Positions 23,571 to 32,517 of a DNA stretch of 64,000 bases are shown piece after piece. The first letter of the stretch is position 1. Each line of letters starts with the position of its first letter. Made by a program: the position numbers and the translations under genes. Under the pieces are notes generated by a model, which did not search any database, was not told the origin of the DNA, and worked only from the letters and a program-made list of their open reading frames with translations. The stretch lies in contig CAZSBL010000001.1 of the NCBI GenBank assembly GCA_964605205.1, positions 1 through 64,000 of the forward strand, in the 5' to 3' direction. The stretch comes from JAWVYT01 sp964605205. Lineage in GTDB: Bacteria > Gemmatimonadota > Gemmatimonadetes > Longimicrobiales > RSA9.

Positions 23571-26492
23571 ATGTCCGTTACCGATAGACGTCATTCGCTG
23601 GCCCCCACCGACCTGTTCGTGCGCCGTCACATCGGCCCCGGCGAGATCCAGATCCGGGAGATGCTGGAGACGGTAGGCTATGACTCGCTGGACGCGCTGC
23701 TGGACACGGCGGTTCCGGAGCAGATCCGATTGGACCGTGACCTGGACCTGGCACCGCCGCTCACGGAGCGGGAGGCTCTGCGGGAGCTCCGCCAGATCGC
23801 GGAGCGGAACGAGGTCTACCGGTCGTATATCGGGCTGGGCTACCACGGGACGCACACGCCGCCGGTGATCCAGCGGAACATCCTGGAGAACCCGGGCTGG
23901 TACACGGCGTACACGCCGTACCAGGCGGAGATCAGCCAGGGCCGTCTGGAGGCGCTGCTGGTCTACCAGACCATGGTCATGGACCTGACGGGTTTCGAGA
24001 TCGCGAACGCGAGCCTGCTGGACGAGGCCACGGCGGCGGCGGAGGCGATGGCGCTGGCCGAGAGCGCGGTGAAGGGGAAGCGCTCGACGTTCCTGGTCTC
24101 CGAGAGCTGTCACCCGCAGACCATCGACGTGGTCCGGACGCGGGCGAAGGTCCGGGGCTGGGAGATCGTGGTCGGGGACCACGGCGAGTGGGAGATCGAC
24201 GACGACGTCTTCGGCGTCCTGCTCCAGTACCCGGCCACCGATGGCGAGATCATCGATTACGGCGATGTGGTGGACGCCGCGCACGAGGCGGGCGCGCTGG
24301 TAATCGTGGCGGCGGACCTGCTCTCGCTGACGCTCCTCTCGCCCCCGGGCGAGTGGGGCGCCGACGTGGCGGTGGGGAGCACGCAGCGGTTCGGTGTGCC
24401 CATGGGGTACGGCGGCCCGCACGCGGCGTACTTCGCCACGAGCGAGAAGTACAAGCGTCAGATGCCCGGCCGGATCATCGGCGTGAGTCAGGACAGCCGG
24501 GGCGAGGACGCCTACTACATGGCGCTTCAGACCCGGGAGCAGCACATCCGCCGGGAGAAGGCCACGAGCAACGTGTGCACGGCGCAGGTGCTGCTGGCGG
24601 TTATCGCCGGGATGTACGCGGTCTACCACGGCCCCGACGGGCTCCGGAAGATCGCCACGCGGGTCCATCGCCTGACCCACGCGCTGGCCCAGGGGCTCGA
24701 GGAGCTGGGCCATACCATCGTCCACAAGCCGTACTTCGACACGCTCCGGGTGGAGGTCGGCGAGGGGGGCGTGGACACGATCCTGAAGGCGGCCCGGGAC
24801 GCGACGATCAACCTGCGGGTGCTGGACGAGTTCACCCTCGGCGTGGCGCTGGACGAAGCGGTCCGGCTCGAGGACCTGGTGGACCTGGTAACGGTGTTCG
24901 CGGCCGGTGAGGAGACGCCGGAGGTCGCCACCATCGAAGGGTGGCTGGAGCGCGCCGCCGCCGATGAGGCGCACCCGGACTTCCCGGCGCCGTTCGCCCG
25001 CGAGAGCGGCTATCTGACGCACCCGGTCTTCCACATCTACCACTCCGAGTCGGAGATGCTGCGGTACCTGAAGCGGCTGGAGAACCGGGACCTGAGCCTG
25101 ACCGGCAGCATGATCCCGCTGGGTTCGTGTACTCTGAAGCTGAACGCCACGGCGGAGATGTATCCCATCAGCTGGCCGGAGTTCGCCGGGCTGCACCCGT
25201 TCGTCCCCGCTGACCAGGCGGAGGGATATCGGGAGATGATCGAGGGGCTGAACGGCTGGCTGGCGGAGATCACCGGCTTCGACGCCATCAGCATGATGCC
25301 GAACGCCGGCAGCCAGGGCGAGCTGACGGGGCTGCTGGTGATCAGGGGCTACCACGAGGCCCGGGGCGAGGGGCACCGGGACGTGTGTTTCGTGCCGCAG
25401 TCGGCCCACGGGACGAACCCGGCCAGCAGCGTGATGGCCGGCTACGAGGTGGTGGTCATCAAGACGGATGAAGACGGCAACATCGACGTGGAAGACCTGC
25501 GGGCCCGGGCGGACGAGTACAGCGACCGGCTGGCCGCCATCATGGTCACCTACCCGTCGACGCACGGGATCTTCGAGACGGAGATCCGCGACATCTGTCA
25601 GATCGTGCACGACGCCGGCGGCCAGGTCTACATCGATGGCGCGAACATGAACGCCATGGTGGGCGTGAGCCGGCCCGGTGACTGGGGCGGCGACGTGGCG
25701 CACCTCAACCTGCACAAGACGTTCGCCATTCCCCACGGCGGCGGCGGGCCCGGGATGGGCCCCATCGGCGTGGCGGAGCACCTGACGCCGTTCCTGCCGG
25801 GCCACCCGGTGGTGGAGACGGGCGGCGAGCAGGCCATCGGCGCGGTCAGCGCGGCGCCGTACGGCAGCCCGAGCATCCTGCCCATCAGCTGGATGTACAT
25901 CCGGATGCTGGGCGCCGAGGGCGTGACCCGGGCCACACGGCTGGCGATCCTGAACGCGAACTACGTGGCAAAGCGGCTCGAGGGGCACTTCGACGTGCTC
26001 TACACCGGCCGGAACGGGACCGTGGCCCACGAGTGCATCATCGATCCGCGTCCGCTCAGGGAGACTTCGGGCGTGGACGCCATCGACATCTCGAAGCGGC
26101 TCATGGACTACGGCTTCCACGCGCCCACGGTGAGCTTCCCGGTGGCCGGTACGCTCATGATCGAGCCGACGGAGAGCGAGTCAAAGAAGGAGCTGGACCA
26201 GTTCTGCGACGCCATGATCGCCATCCGTGACGAGATCCGGAAGATCGAGGCCGGCGAGTGGGACGCGGAGAACAACCCGCTCAAGGGCGCGCCCCACACC
26301 GTGGACATGGTGGTGAGCAGCGAGTGGGACCGGCCGTACTCCCGGGAGCTGGCCGCCTTCCCGGAGCCGAATCGGGACAACAAGTTCTGGCCGTTCGTCG
26401 GCCGGATCGCGTCGGCCTACGGGGACCGGAACCTGGTCTGCGCCTGCCCGCCCATGGAGGAGTACGAGAAGTACGTGACCGTCGAGGCGTAA
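23571..26492 (+). CDS. gcvP: Glycine dehydrogenase (decarboxylating), P protein
   Basis: A 973-aa fused alpha-beta type P protein that decarboxylates glycine and loads the aminomethyl group on GcvH. The PLP-binding lysine is K716 in LNLHKTFAIPHGGGGPG. The N-terminal half (FVRRHIGPG, YIGLGYHGTHTPPVI, NPGWYTAYTPYQAEISQGR) and the C-terminal half (GSCTLKLNATAEM, AHGTNPASSVMAGY, PVVETGG) are complete, so this is one polypeptide rather than the split GcvPA/GcvPB. The ribosome site is CACGGAG. A lipoate ligase gene follows after 174 bases, and gcvH is 6 kb upstream. Confidence 0.97.
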   Translation: MSVTDRRHSLAPTDLFVRRHIGPGEIQIREMLETVGYDSLDALLDTAVPEQIRLDRDLDLAPPLTEREALRELRQIAERNEVYRSYIGLGYHGTHTPPVIQRNILENPGWYTAYTPYQAEISQGRLEALLVYQTMVMDLTGFEIANASLLDEATAAAEAMALAESAVKGKRSTFLVSESCHPQTIDVVRTRAKVRGWEIVVGDHGEWEIDDDVFGVLLQYPATDGEIIDYGDVVDAAHEAGALVIVAADLLSLTLLSPPGEWGADVAVGSTQRFGVPMGYGGPHAAYFATSEKYKRQMPGRIIGVSQDSRGEDAYYMALQTREQHIRREKATSNVCTAQVLLAVIAGMYAVYHGPDGLRKIATRVHRLTHALAQGLEELGHTIVHKPYFDTLRVEVGEGGVDTILKAARDATINLRVLDEFTLGVALDEAVRLEDLVDLVTVFAAGEETPEVATIEGWLERAAADEAHPDFPAPFARESGYLTHPVFHIYHSESEMLRYLKRLENRDLSLTGSMIPLGSCTLKLNATAEMYPISWPEFAGLHPFVPADQAEGYREMIEGLNGWLAEITGFDAISMMPNAGSQGELTGLLVIRGYHEARGEGHRDVCFVPQSAHGTNPASSVMAGYEVVVIKTDEDGNIDVEDLRARADEYSDRLAAIMVTYPSTHGIFETEIRDICQIVHDAGGQVYIDGANMNAMVGVSRPGDWGGDVAHLNLHKTFAIPHGGGGPGMGPIGVAEHLTPFLPGHPVVETGGEQAIGAVSAAPYGSPSILPISWMYIRMLGAEGVTRATRLAILNANYVAKRLEGHFDVLYTGRNGTVAHECIIDPRPLRETSGVDAIDISKRLMDYGFHAPTVSFPVAGTLMIEPTESESKKELDQFCDAMIAIRDEIRKIEAGEWDAENNPLKGAPHTVDMVVSSEWDRPYSRELAAFPEPNRDNKFWPFVGRIASAYGDRNLVCACPPMEEYEKYVTVEA

Positions 26493-26666
26493 GCCGGCGA
26501 CGGGGTCCTGGTGGGTTCGCGGGGCGTTCAGATCGCGTGACTGGGGGATGGCTCGCGGGGGGCTCGGGGTGACCGGGCGCTTCGCGGCCGTCCCTCTTCG
26601 TGTAGCTGGCGTTTCGGCCCTTGATCTCCCAGTCTCCCAGTCATGGTTCCACCGGAAAGGAAGGGC

Positions 26667-27587
26667 ATGAGCCGGGATCCCAGCCCCGCGACGGATGACC
26701 CCCAGTCGCGCCGCGTGCCGTGGCGGCTCGTTATCGGCGACGGTGGTACCCGCCCCGACTCGTCGGCCGCCATCTCGCCGCTGGGCGGCGCCGTCAACAT
26801 GGCCATCGACGTGGCGCTGCTGGAGTCGGTGAAGACCGGCGGGGCGCCGGTGCTGCGGCTCTACCGGTGGTCTCCGGCGTGCCTGTCATTCGGCCGGAAC
26901 CAGCCCGCGCGCGGGCGTTACGACGCCGCGGCCGCGGCGGAGCGGGGGATCGACCTGGTGCGGCGGCCGACGGGCGGGCAGGCCGTGCTCCACGACGACG
27001 AGCTGACCTACGCGGTCATCGCGCCGGTGGCGGCGATCGGGAAGCCGCGGGCCGCCTACGCGGCCATCAACGAGGCGCTGGTGGTGGGGCTCCGGCGCCT
27101 CGGTGTGGAGGCGAAGATGGCGGGGCCCGAGCTCGCGGCGGGTGCCGGTGTGCCGGACGGCCCCGGCTCCGACGGCCCCGATTGGGACGCGGCGTGCTTC
27201 CGTTGGCCGGAGCGGGGCGAGGTTGTGGTGGGGGGCGCGAAGCTGGTTGGGAGCGCGCAGCGGATGGAGAGCCGCACGATCCTCCAGCACGGCTCGATCC
27301 TGGTGGGCGGCAGCCAGGCGCCGGCGGAGGAGCTGCTGATTGCGAGAGGGAGCGAGAGCGGGCGCGCCGCGTACGCCGGCGGCGGCCCCGGTGCGGGGTG
27401 GACTACGCTGGAAGGGGAGCTCGGGGAGCGGCCGGGGATGGACGTGCTGGCGGAGGCCGTCCGGGCGGGGTTCGCGGAGGTGCTGGGTGCCACGATGGAG
27501 CCGTCGTCGCTGAGTCCGGACGAGGGGGAGGCGGCGGCCCGGGAGCGGGCGCGGTTCGCGTCGGACGAATGGACGTGGCGTCGATGA
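26667..27587 (+). CDS. Lipoate--protein ligase A / octanoyltransferase family
   Basis: A 306-aa BPL/LPL-fold enzyme that attaches lipoate or octanoate to carrier proteins such as GcvH. Motifs: RRPTGGQAVLHDDELTYAV (family RRxTGGxAVxHDxxLTY) and GGAKLVGSAQR with the lysine that contacts the acyl-adenylate. There is an inserted Gly/Pro/Asp-rich loop (GVPDGPGSDGPDWD) before the last block. LplA, LipM and LipL-type octanoyltransferases share these motifs, so the exact reaction is open. The ATG at 26667 follows AAAGGAAGG. Its stop overlaps the ATG of the transporter lipoprotein (ATGA, 27584-27587). The position after gcvP fits a role in lipoylating GcvH. Confidence 0.87.
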   Translation: MSRDPSPATDDPQSRRVPWRLVIGDGGTRPDSSAAISPLGGAVNMAIDVALLESVKTGGAPVLRLYRWSPACLSFGRNQPARGRYDAAAAAERGIDLVRRPTGGQAVLHDDELTYAVIAPVAAIGKPRAAYAAINEALVVGLRRLGVEAKMAGPELAAGAGVPDGPGSDGPDWDAACFRWPERGEVVVGGAKLVGSAQRMESRTILQHGSILVGGSQAPAEELLIARGSESGRAAYAGGGPGAGWTTLEGELGERPGMDVLAEAVRAGFAEVLGATMEPSSLSPDEGEAAARERARFASDEWTWRR

Positions 27588-29233
27588 GGAGGCGAGGCGT
27601 GGGCGAAGGACCCGGAGAGGCTCGGGTGGCCGGGGGGACCGGGGTCCGGTGGATGACGGCGGTCGGGCTGGTGGCGCTGCTGGGCATGGCGCTGGCGGCG
27701 TGCGGCGGAGATGGGGCCGCCGGTGGGGCCGGTGGCACCGTCGTCGTCGGGGTGCGTGCGGATTTCAGCGGGCTGAACCCGGTGACGAACAGCAGCATCG
27801 ACACCGACCAGGTGCTCAAGTACGGGCTGTTCACGCCGCTGATCCGCTACGACCATGACCTGCAACCGGCGCCGTACCTGGCCGAGTCGTGGGAGCTGCA
27901 CGGTGATACGGCGGTGACGTTCACGCTCCGCGATGACGTGTCCTGGCACGATGGCGAGCCGGTCACGGCCGGCGACGTGAAGTTTACCTTCGACCTGGCG
28001 AAGGCGCCGGAGACGGGGTCGCTCATGGGGTCGGTCTACCTGGGCCGGGTGGCGTCGGCGGAGGTGGTGGACGCCCATACGATCCGGTTCGACTTCACGC
28101 GTCCCCACGCCCAGGCGCTCGAGGACTTCTGGTGGGCGCCGGTGCCCGAGCACCTGCTGGACGAGGTCGAGCCGGCGGCGCTGGCCAACGCGTCGTACAA
28201 CCGCGCGCCGGTGGGGAGCGGGCCGTTCCGGTTCGCCGAGTGGCGCGCCAATGACCGCCTGGTGCTGGTCCCCGACACGGCGTTCCCCGAAGCGCTGGGC
28301 GGCCCGGCGGCGTCGCGGGTGGTGTTCCGGGTGATCCCGGAGCCGGCCACGCTGCTGACGGAGCTGCTGACGGGCGGCGTGCACGTGGACAACGCCGTGG
28401 AGCCGGACCAGACGCCGCAGATCGAGGCGTCGGCGTCGCTGGAACTCCATTCGTACCCGGGGACCACGCTCTACTACCTGGGGTGGAACAACCAGCGGGC
28501 TCCGTTCGACGACCCGGCGGTACGGCGGGCCATGACGGTGGCCATCGATCGGCAGGAGCTCATCGACGCGCTTCTGGCCGGGTACGGGACCCCGGCCGCG
28601 AGCACGATCCCGCCGTGGCACCCCTACCACCCCGACATCGCGCCACTGCCACCCGACCCCGACCGGGCCCGGGTGCTGCTCCGGCAGGCGGGCTGGCGGG
28701 ACCGCGACGGCGACGGCGTGCGGGAGGACGCGGCCGGCACGCCGCTGGCGTTCGAGCTCATGACCAGCGAGCGGCCGCTGAACCGGGCCATCGTGGAGGT
28801 TGTCCAGAACCGGCTGACGTCGGTGGGCGCGGACGTGGAGATCCGGGTGCTGGAGTTCCAGACCATGCTCAGCCTGCACCGCGGCCGGGACTTCGATGCC
28901 GTTCTCAGCAACTGGATCCTCGACAACTTCCAGATGGCCGCCGCGCCGTACGCGCTCTTCCACTCGAGCCAGGCGGCCATCGAGAACAGCGCCAACCGCA
29001 GCGGTGTGGCGAGCCCGCACCTCGACTCGCTGATCGAGGCAGGCGCGGCCGCTACCGACGCGGCGGCCGCCCGGCAGGTGTGGCGCGAGTTCACCGTGGC
29101 GCTCCAGGCGAAGCAGCCGTTCACGTTCATGTTCTGGCTCGATGAGCTGGCCGCGTCCAACGATGCCGTGGAGGGTGTGGCCATGGACCAGCGCGGCGAG
29201 TTCCGCACGCTCCCCCAGTGGCGACGACGGTGA
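27584..29233 (+). CDS. Peptide ABC transporter substrate-binding lipoprotein
   Basis: A 549-aa solute-binding protein of family 5 (DppA/OppA). After a 23-residue basic N-terminus comes a lipoprotein signal (GLVALLGMALAAC). Family blocks: VVVGVRADFSGLNPV, VLKYGLFTPLIRYDHDL, TFTLRDDVSWHDGEPVTAGD, PVGSGPFRFAEW and VRRAMTVAIDRQELI. It should bind peptides in the periplasm and hand them to the permease pair downstream. The start at 27584 is coupled to the ligase stop; ATG 27653 would give a shorter, more typical signal. About 280 non-coding bases separate it from the first permease gene, so the permeases may be expressed at a different level. Confidence 0.92.
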   Translation: MRRRGVGEGPGEARVAGGTGVRWMTAVGLVALLGMALAACGGDGAAGGAGGTVVVGVRADFSGLNPVTNSSIDTDQVLKYGLFTPLIRYDHDLQPAPYLAESWELHGDTAVTFTLRDDVSWHDGEPVTAGDVKFTFDLAKAPETGSLMGSVYLGRVASAEVVDAHTIRFDFTRPHAQALEDFWWAPVPEHLLDEVEPAALANASYNRAPVGSGPFRFAEWRANDRLVLVPDTAFPEALGGPAASRVVFRVIPEPATLLTELLTGGVHVDNAVEPDQTPQIEASASLELHSYPGTTLYYLGWNNQRAPFDDPAVRRAMTVAIDRQELIDALLAGYGTPAASTIPPWHPYHPDIAPLPPDPDRARVLLRQAGWRDRDGDGVREDAAGTPLAFELMTSERPLNRAIVEVVQNRLTSVGADVEIRVLEFQTMLSLHRGRDFDAVLSNWILDNFQMAAAPYALFHSSQAAIENSANRSGVASPHLDSLIEAGAAATDAAAARQVWREFTVALQAKQPFTFMFWLDELAASNDAVEGVAMDQRGEFRTLPQWRRR

Positions 29234-29511
29234 GGGCCGGGCTCCTCGCACGCGCGCCGGCTTCCGGGTGGGGATGCGTTGCCGGCGAGCGCAACGCGGA
29301 ACCACGGAAGGAGCGGATCCGCGGAGCTCTCCTTCGCGAAACCCGCAGCCTTCGACGCCCCGACCGAAATCCGAAGTCATTGTTGGTGAGATCGGGTGCC
29401 CCGGAGAGGTCGGCCTTCGCCGCGAGCCTTCTGCGTTTCCGCGGGAGCATTCCGCGTTTCCGCGTTGATGGAAGTGTGGGTGCGCCCCGAAGGTCGGAGC
29501 GGTAGCGGCCC
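29234..29511. other. Gap with degenerate dispersed-repeat sequence
   Basis: The 278 bases between the binding-protein and first permease gene carry no supported gene. At 29409-29468 runs such as TCTGCGTTTCCGCGGGAGC and CATTCCGCGTTTCCGCGTTG resemble a decayed copy of the repeat at 223-274. An insertion here would explain why an otherwise tightly packed operon is interrupted. Confidence 0.5.
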
Positions 29512-30495
29512 ATGCTCCGCTACGTCGGCCGTCGGCTGCTGGGCGCGATCCCGCTGGTGCTGGGGATCGCCACTATCATCTTCTTCGTGGTGAGCCTGGC
29601 ACCCGGAGATCCCACGGCACTCTACTTCAACCGCAACGTGCCGCCGGAGGTACTGGACCAGATCCGGACCAACTTCGGGCTCGACCAGCCGTTGCACATC
29701 CGGTACTGGAAGTGGCTGGCGGCGTTCCTGACGGGCGACTTCGGGTACTCGCACGCCCACGGCCGCCCGGTGGCCGCCGTGATCCTGGAAACGCTCCCGG
29801 CCACGCTTGCGCTGGCGGGGTCGACGCTGGTGTTGATCTTCGTCCTGGGCGTAGCCACCGGCGTCTTCCAGGCGGTGCGGCAGCACAAGGTGAGCGACCG
29901 GGTGCTGAGCGTGATCTCGCTCTTCTTCTACTCGATGCCCAGCTTCTGGCTCGGGCTCATGCTCATGCTGCTCCTCTCGCTCAAGGCCCACGAGTGGGGG
30001 CTCCCCTTCGCGTTCCCACCCACGGGGATGACCAGCGTGGACTACGAGTTCCTCGGCTTCTGGGGGCGGGTGGGCGATCGGCTCGAGCACCTGGTCCTCC
30101 CGGTCCTCACCCTGACCCTGGTCATGGCCGCCGGGATCGCGCGGTTTACCCGGGGCCAGATGCTCGAGGTGATCCGGCAGGACTACATCCGGACGGCCCG
30201 GGCCAAGGGGCTGCCGGAGGCCCGGGTCATCCTGAAGCACGGGCTCCGGAACTCGCTCCTGCCGGTGATCACGCTGCTGGGGCTCTATCTCCCGCTCCTG
30301 TTCAGCGGGAGCGTGTTCGTGGAGGTGATCTTCAGCTGGCCGGGGATGGGCCGCGTCATCGTGGACGCCATCTTCCAGCGTGACTACCCGCTGGTCATGG
30401 CCACCAGCTTCATCTTCGCCCTGGTGGTGATCCTCGGCTCGCTCATCGCCGACATCCTGTACGCGGCCGCCGACCCCCGGATCCGCTATGAATAG
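29512..30495 (+). CDS. Peptide ABC transporter permease, DppB type
   Basis: A 327-aa inner-membrane permease with six transmembrane helices. The start MLRYVGRRLLGAIPLVLG and the blocks FFVVSLAPGDP, NFGLDQPLHIRYWKWL and the EAA loop (RTARAKGLPEARVILKHGLRN) are those of the DppB/OppB group, the first of the two permease subunits. The ribosome site is weak (GGAGCGG). It overlaps the next permease gene by 8 bases. The C-terminus DILYAAADPRIRYE is typical. Confidence 0.93.
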   Translation: MLRYVGRRLLGAIPLVLGIATIIFFVVSLAPGDPTALYFNRNVPPEVLDQIRTNFGLDQPLHIRYWKWLAAFLTGDFGYSHAHGRPVAAVILETLPATLALAGSTLVLIFVLGVATGVFQAVRQHKVSDRVLSVISLFFYSMPSFWLGLMLMLLLSLKAHEWGLPFAFPPTGMTSVDYEFLGFWGRVGDRLEHLVLPVLTLTLVMAAGIARFTRGQMLEVIRQDYIRTARAKGLPEARVILKHGLRNSLLPVITLLGLYLPLLFSGSVFVEVIFSWPGMGRVIVDAIFQRDYPLVMATSFIFALVVILGSLIADILYAAADPRIRYE

Positions 30496-31501
30496 CGCAC
30501 GGAGGGCCCGCGGCGGACCCCGGACCGGGGATGCACGTCGCCGCACCTGGTGGGACCGGCTGAAGGGCGACCCGCTGGCCATGTTCGGCCTCGCGGTGGT
30601 GGTCGGGCTCGCCGTGGTGGCGGTCCTCGCCCCGCTCTTCGCGCCGTACGACCCGCTGGCCCAGGGCGACCTGTCCACCGAGGCGTACCTGCCGCCCGGG
30701 CCGGCGCACTGGCTGGGCACCGACCAGTTCGGCCGGGACCTGCTGAGCCGGATCATCTACGGCGCCCGGATCAGCCTGGCCATCGGGTTCGTGGCGGTGG
30801 CCATCGCCGTGGTGCTGGGCTCGCTCCTCGGCGCGGTGGCCGGCTACCTCGGCGGCTGGATCGACGCCGTGATCATGCGCTTCACCGACATGGTCATGGC
30901 GTTCCCGCGGCTGGTGCTCCTGATCATGATCATCGCCCTCTTCCAGCCATCGCTGACACTGATCATCCTGGTGCTGGGGCTGACCCAGTGGCCGGGCACG
31001 GCGCGGCTGGTGCGCGGCGAGGTGCTGAGCCTCCGCGAGCAGGAGTACGTGGAGGCGGCCCGGGCGCTGGGCTTCGGCCGATGGCGCATCATCCGGCGGC
31101 ACCTCCTGCCCAACGTCATGGCGCCGGTGATCGTGGCCGCCACGCTGGGGATCGGGAACACCATCGTGCTCGAGGCCGGGCTCAGCTTCCTGGGGCTCGG
31201 GATCCAGCCGCCCACGCCGAGCTGGGGCACCCTCGTGGCCGACGGGCGCCAGAATCTCCTGGGCGCCTGGTGGGTGGCCACCTTCCCGGGGCTGGCTATC
31301 GTCCTCATCGTGCTGGCGTTCAACCTGGTGGGCGACGGGCTCCGCGACGTGCTCGACCCGCGGCTCCGCGGCTCCAGCGGCCCGAGCGCCGCCGTCGCCG
31401 GGACCGCGGCCGGAGGCGCGGGCGGCTCCAGCGCGGGCGGCTCCAGCTCGGGCGGCTCCAGCGCGGGCGGCTCGGGTGCGCCGGACGCGGGAGGCCGCTG
31501 A
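30488..31501 (+). CDS. Peptide ABC transporter permease, DppC type
   Basis: A 337-aa permease, partner of DppB. Family blocks: WDRLKGDPLAMFGLAVV, HWLGTDQFGRDLLSRIIYGA (DppC/OppC signature), EAA loop EAARALGFGRWRIIRRHLLP and FNLVGDGLRDVLDPRLRG near the normal end of the protein. It then continues about 45 residues as a Gly/Ser/Ala-rich tail encoded by a 15-bp tandem repeat, not a usual feature of the family. The stop TGA shares one base with the ATG of the following ATPase gene (TGATG). Confidence 0.93.
   Translation: MNSARRARGGPRTGDARRRTWWDRLKGDPLAMFGLAVVVGLAVVAVLAPLFAPYDPLAQGDLSTEAYLPPGPAHWLGTDQFGRDLLSRIIYGARISLAIGFVAVAIAVVLGSLLGAVAGYLGGWIDAVIMRFTDMVMAFPRLVLLIMIIALFQPSLTLIILVLGLTQWPGTARLVRGEVLSLREQEYVEAARALGFGRWRIIRRHLLPNVMAPVIVAATLGIGNTIVLEAGLSFLGLGIQPPTPSWGTLVADGRQNLLGAWWVATFPGLAIVLIVLAFNLVGDGLRDVLDPRLRGSSGPSAAVAGTAAGGAGGSSAGGSSSGGSSAGGSGAPDAGGR
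31418..31475 (+). repeat. In-frame 15-bp repeat coding Gly/Ser tail of permease
   Basis: Nearly four tandem copies of GCGGGCGGCTCCAGC. Since 15 is a multiple of three, copy-number changes only lengthen or shorten the tail by five residues (AGGSS). It sits between the last transmembrane helix and the stop codon, in the part expected on the cytoplasmic side. Confidence 0.93.
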
Positions 31502-32517
31502 TGGCGCTGCTGGAGGTGCGGGATCTACGCACGTGGTTCCATACCGACGAGGGCGTGGCCCGGGCGGTGGACGGGGTCACCTTCGATGTGGAGCGCGGCC
31601 AGGTGGTGGGGGTGGTGGGAGAGAGTGGCTCCGGCAAATCGGTGACGGCGCTCTCCATCATGGGGCTGGTGTCGGAGCCGGGGGAGATCCGGGCGGGGAG
31701 TCGGGTGGTGCTGGATGGCCGGGAGCTTACGTCGCTTTCCCCGAAGGCCATGCGCCGGGTCCGGGGCGCGGAAGTGGCGATGATCTTCCAGGAGCCGATG
31801 ACGTCGCTGAACCCGATCTACCCGGTGGGCGATCAGATCGCGGAAGCGGTGCGGACGCACGCCGGACTGAAGAAAGCGGCCGCGCGAGAGCGCGCGGTGT
31901 CACTCCTCGCCCGGGTCGGGATCCCGGACCCGGAGGCCCGTGCCCACGAGTACCCGCACCAGCTGAGCGGCGGGCAGCGGCAGCGGGTAATGATCGCCAT
32001 GGCGCTGGCCAACGAGCCAGCGCTGCTCATCGCGGACGAGCCGACCACGGCGCTGGATGTGACGATCCAGGCCCAGATCCTGGAGCTGCTGCTCGAGCTT
32101 CGCGCCGAGCTGGGGATGGCGGTCCTCCTCATCACCCACGACCTGGGCGTGGTGGCGGAGACGTGTGACAGGGTGGTGGTCATGTACGGCGGACAGGTGG
32201 TCGAGGAAGGACCCGTGGACACGGTATTCGACCGTCCGGCCCACCCCTACACCCGGGGGCTCCTGGACGCGGTGCCACGGCCCGACGCCCGGGGCCGCAG
32301 GCTCACGACCATCCCCGGCGTGGTGCCCGCGCCCACGGCGTGGCCCGAGGGGTGCCGGTTCCGGCCGCGCTGTCCGTACGCGTGGGAGCCGTGCCGGCGG
32401 GACCCGTCGCTGCTTCGGGCCGGTGCCCTGCAGTACGCCCGATGCTGGCTCGTGGAGCGGCCGGAGCGACGGACCGAGGTCGACACCCATGGCTCCTCGC
32501 CGGAGGCTTCGCCGTGA
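31501..32517 (+). CDS. Peptide ABC transporter ATPase, DppD type
   Basis: A 338-aa ATPase. Walker A GESGSGKSVT, signature LSGGQRQRVMIAMAL, Walker B LLIADEPTTALDV and the switch histidine in LLITHDLGVV are intact. The C-terminal extension has the oligopeptide-transporter domain with CRFRPRCPYAWEPCR, the cysteine cluster known to hold an iron-sulfur centre in DppD. Together with the DppF-type ATPase it should form the heterodimeric motor. Start and stop are coupled to both neighbours (TGATG upstream, GTGA downstream). Confidence 0.94.
   Translation: MALLEVRDLRTWFHTDEGVARAVDGVTFDVERGQVVGVVGESGSGKSVTALSIMGLVSEPGEIRAGSRVVLDGRELTSLSPKAMRRVRGAEVAMIFQEPMTSLNPIYPVGDQIAEAVRTHAGLKKAAARERAVSLLARVGIPDPEARAHEYPHQLSGGQRQRVMIAMALANEPALLIADEPTTALDVTIQAQILELLLELRAELGMAVLLITHDLGVVAETCDRVVVMYGGQVVEEGPVDTVFDRPAHPYTRGLLDAVPRPDARGRRLTTIPGVVPAPTAWPEGCRFRPRCPYAWEPCRRDPSLLRAGALQYARCWLVERPERRTEVDTHGSSPEASP

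Noticed and set aside
26493..26666. Hairpin GACTGGGG/CTCCCAGTC between gcvP and the ligase as terminator
   Set aside because: Only about eight pairs over a distance of 90 bases and no T-run, so not convincing.
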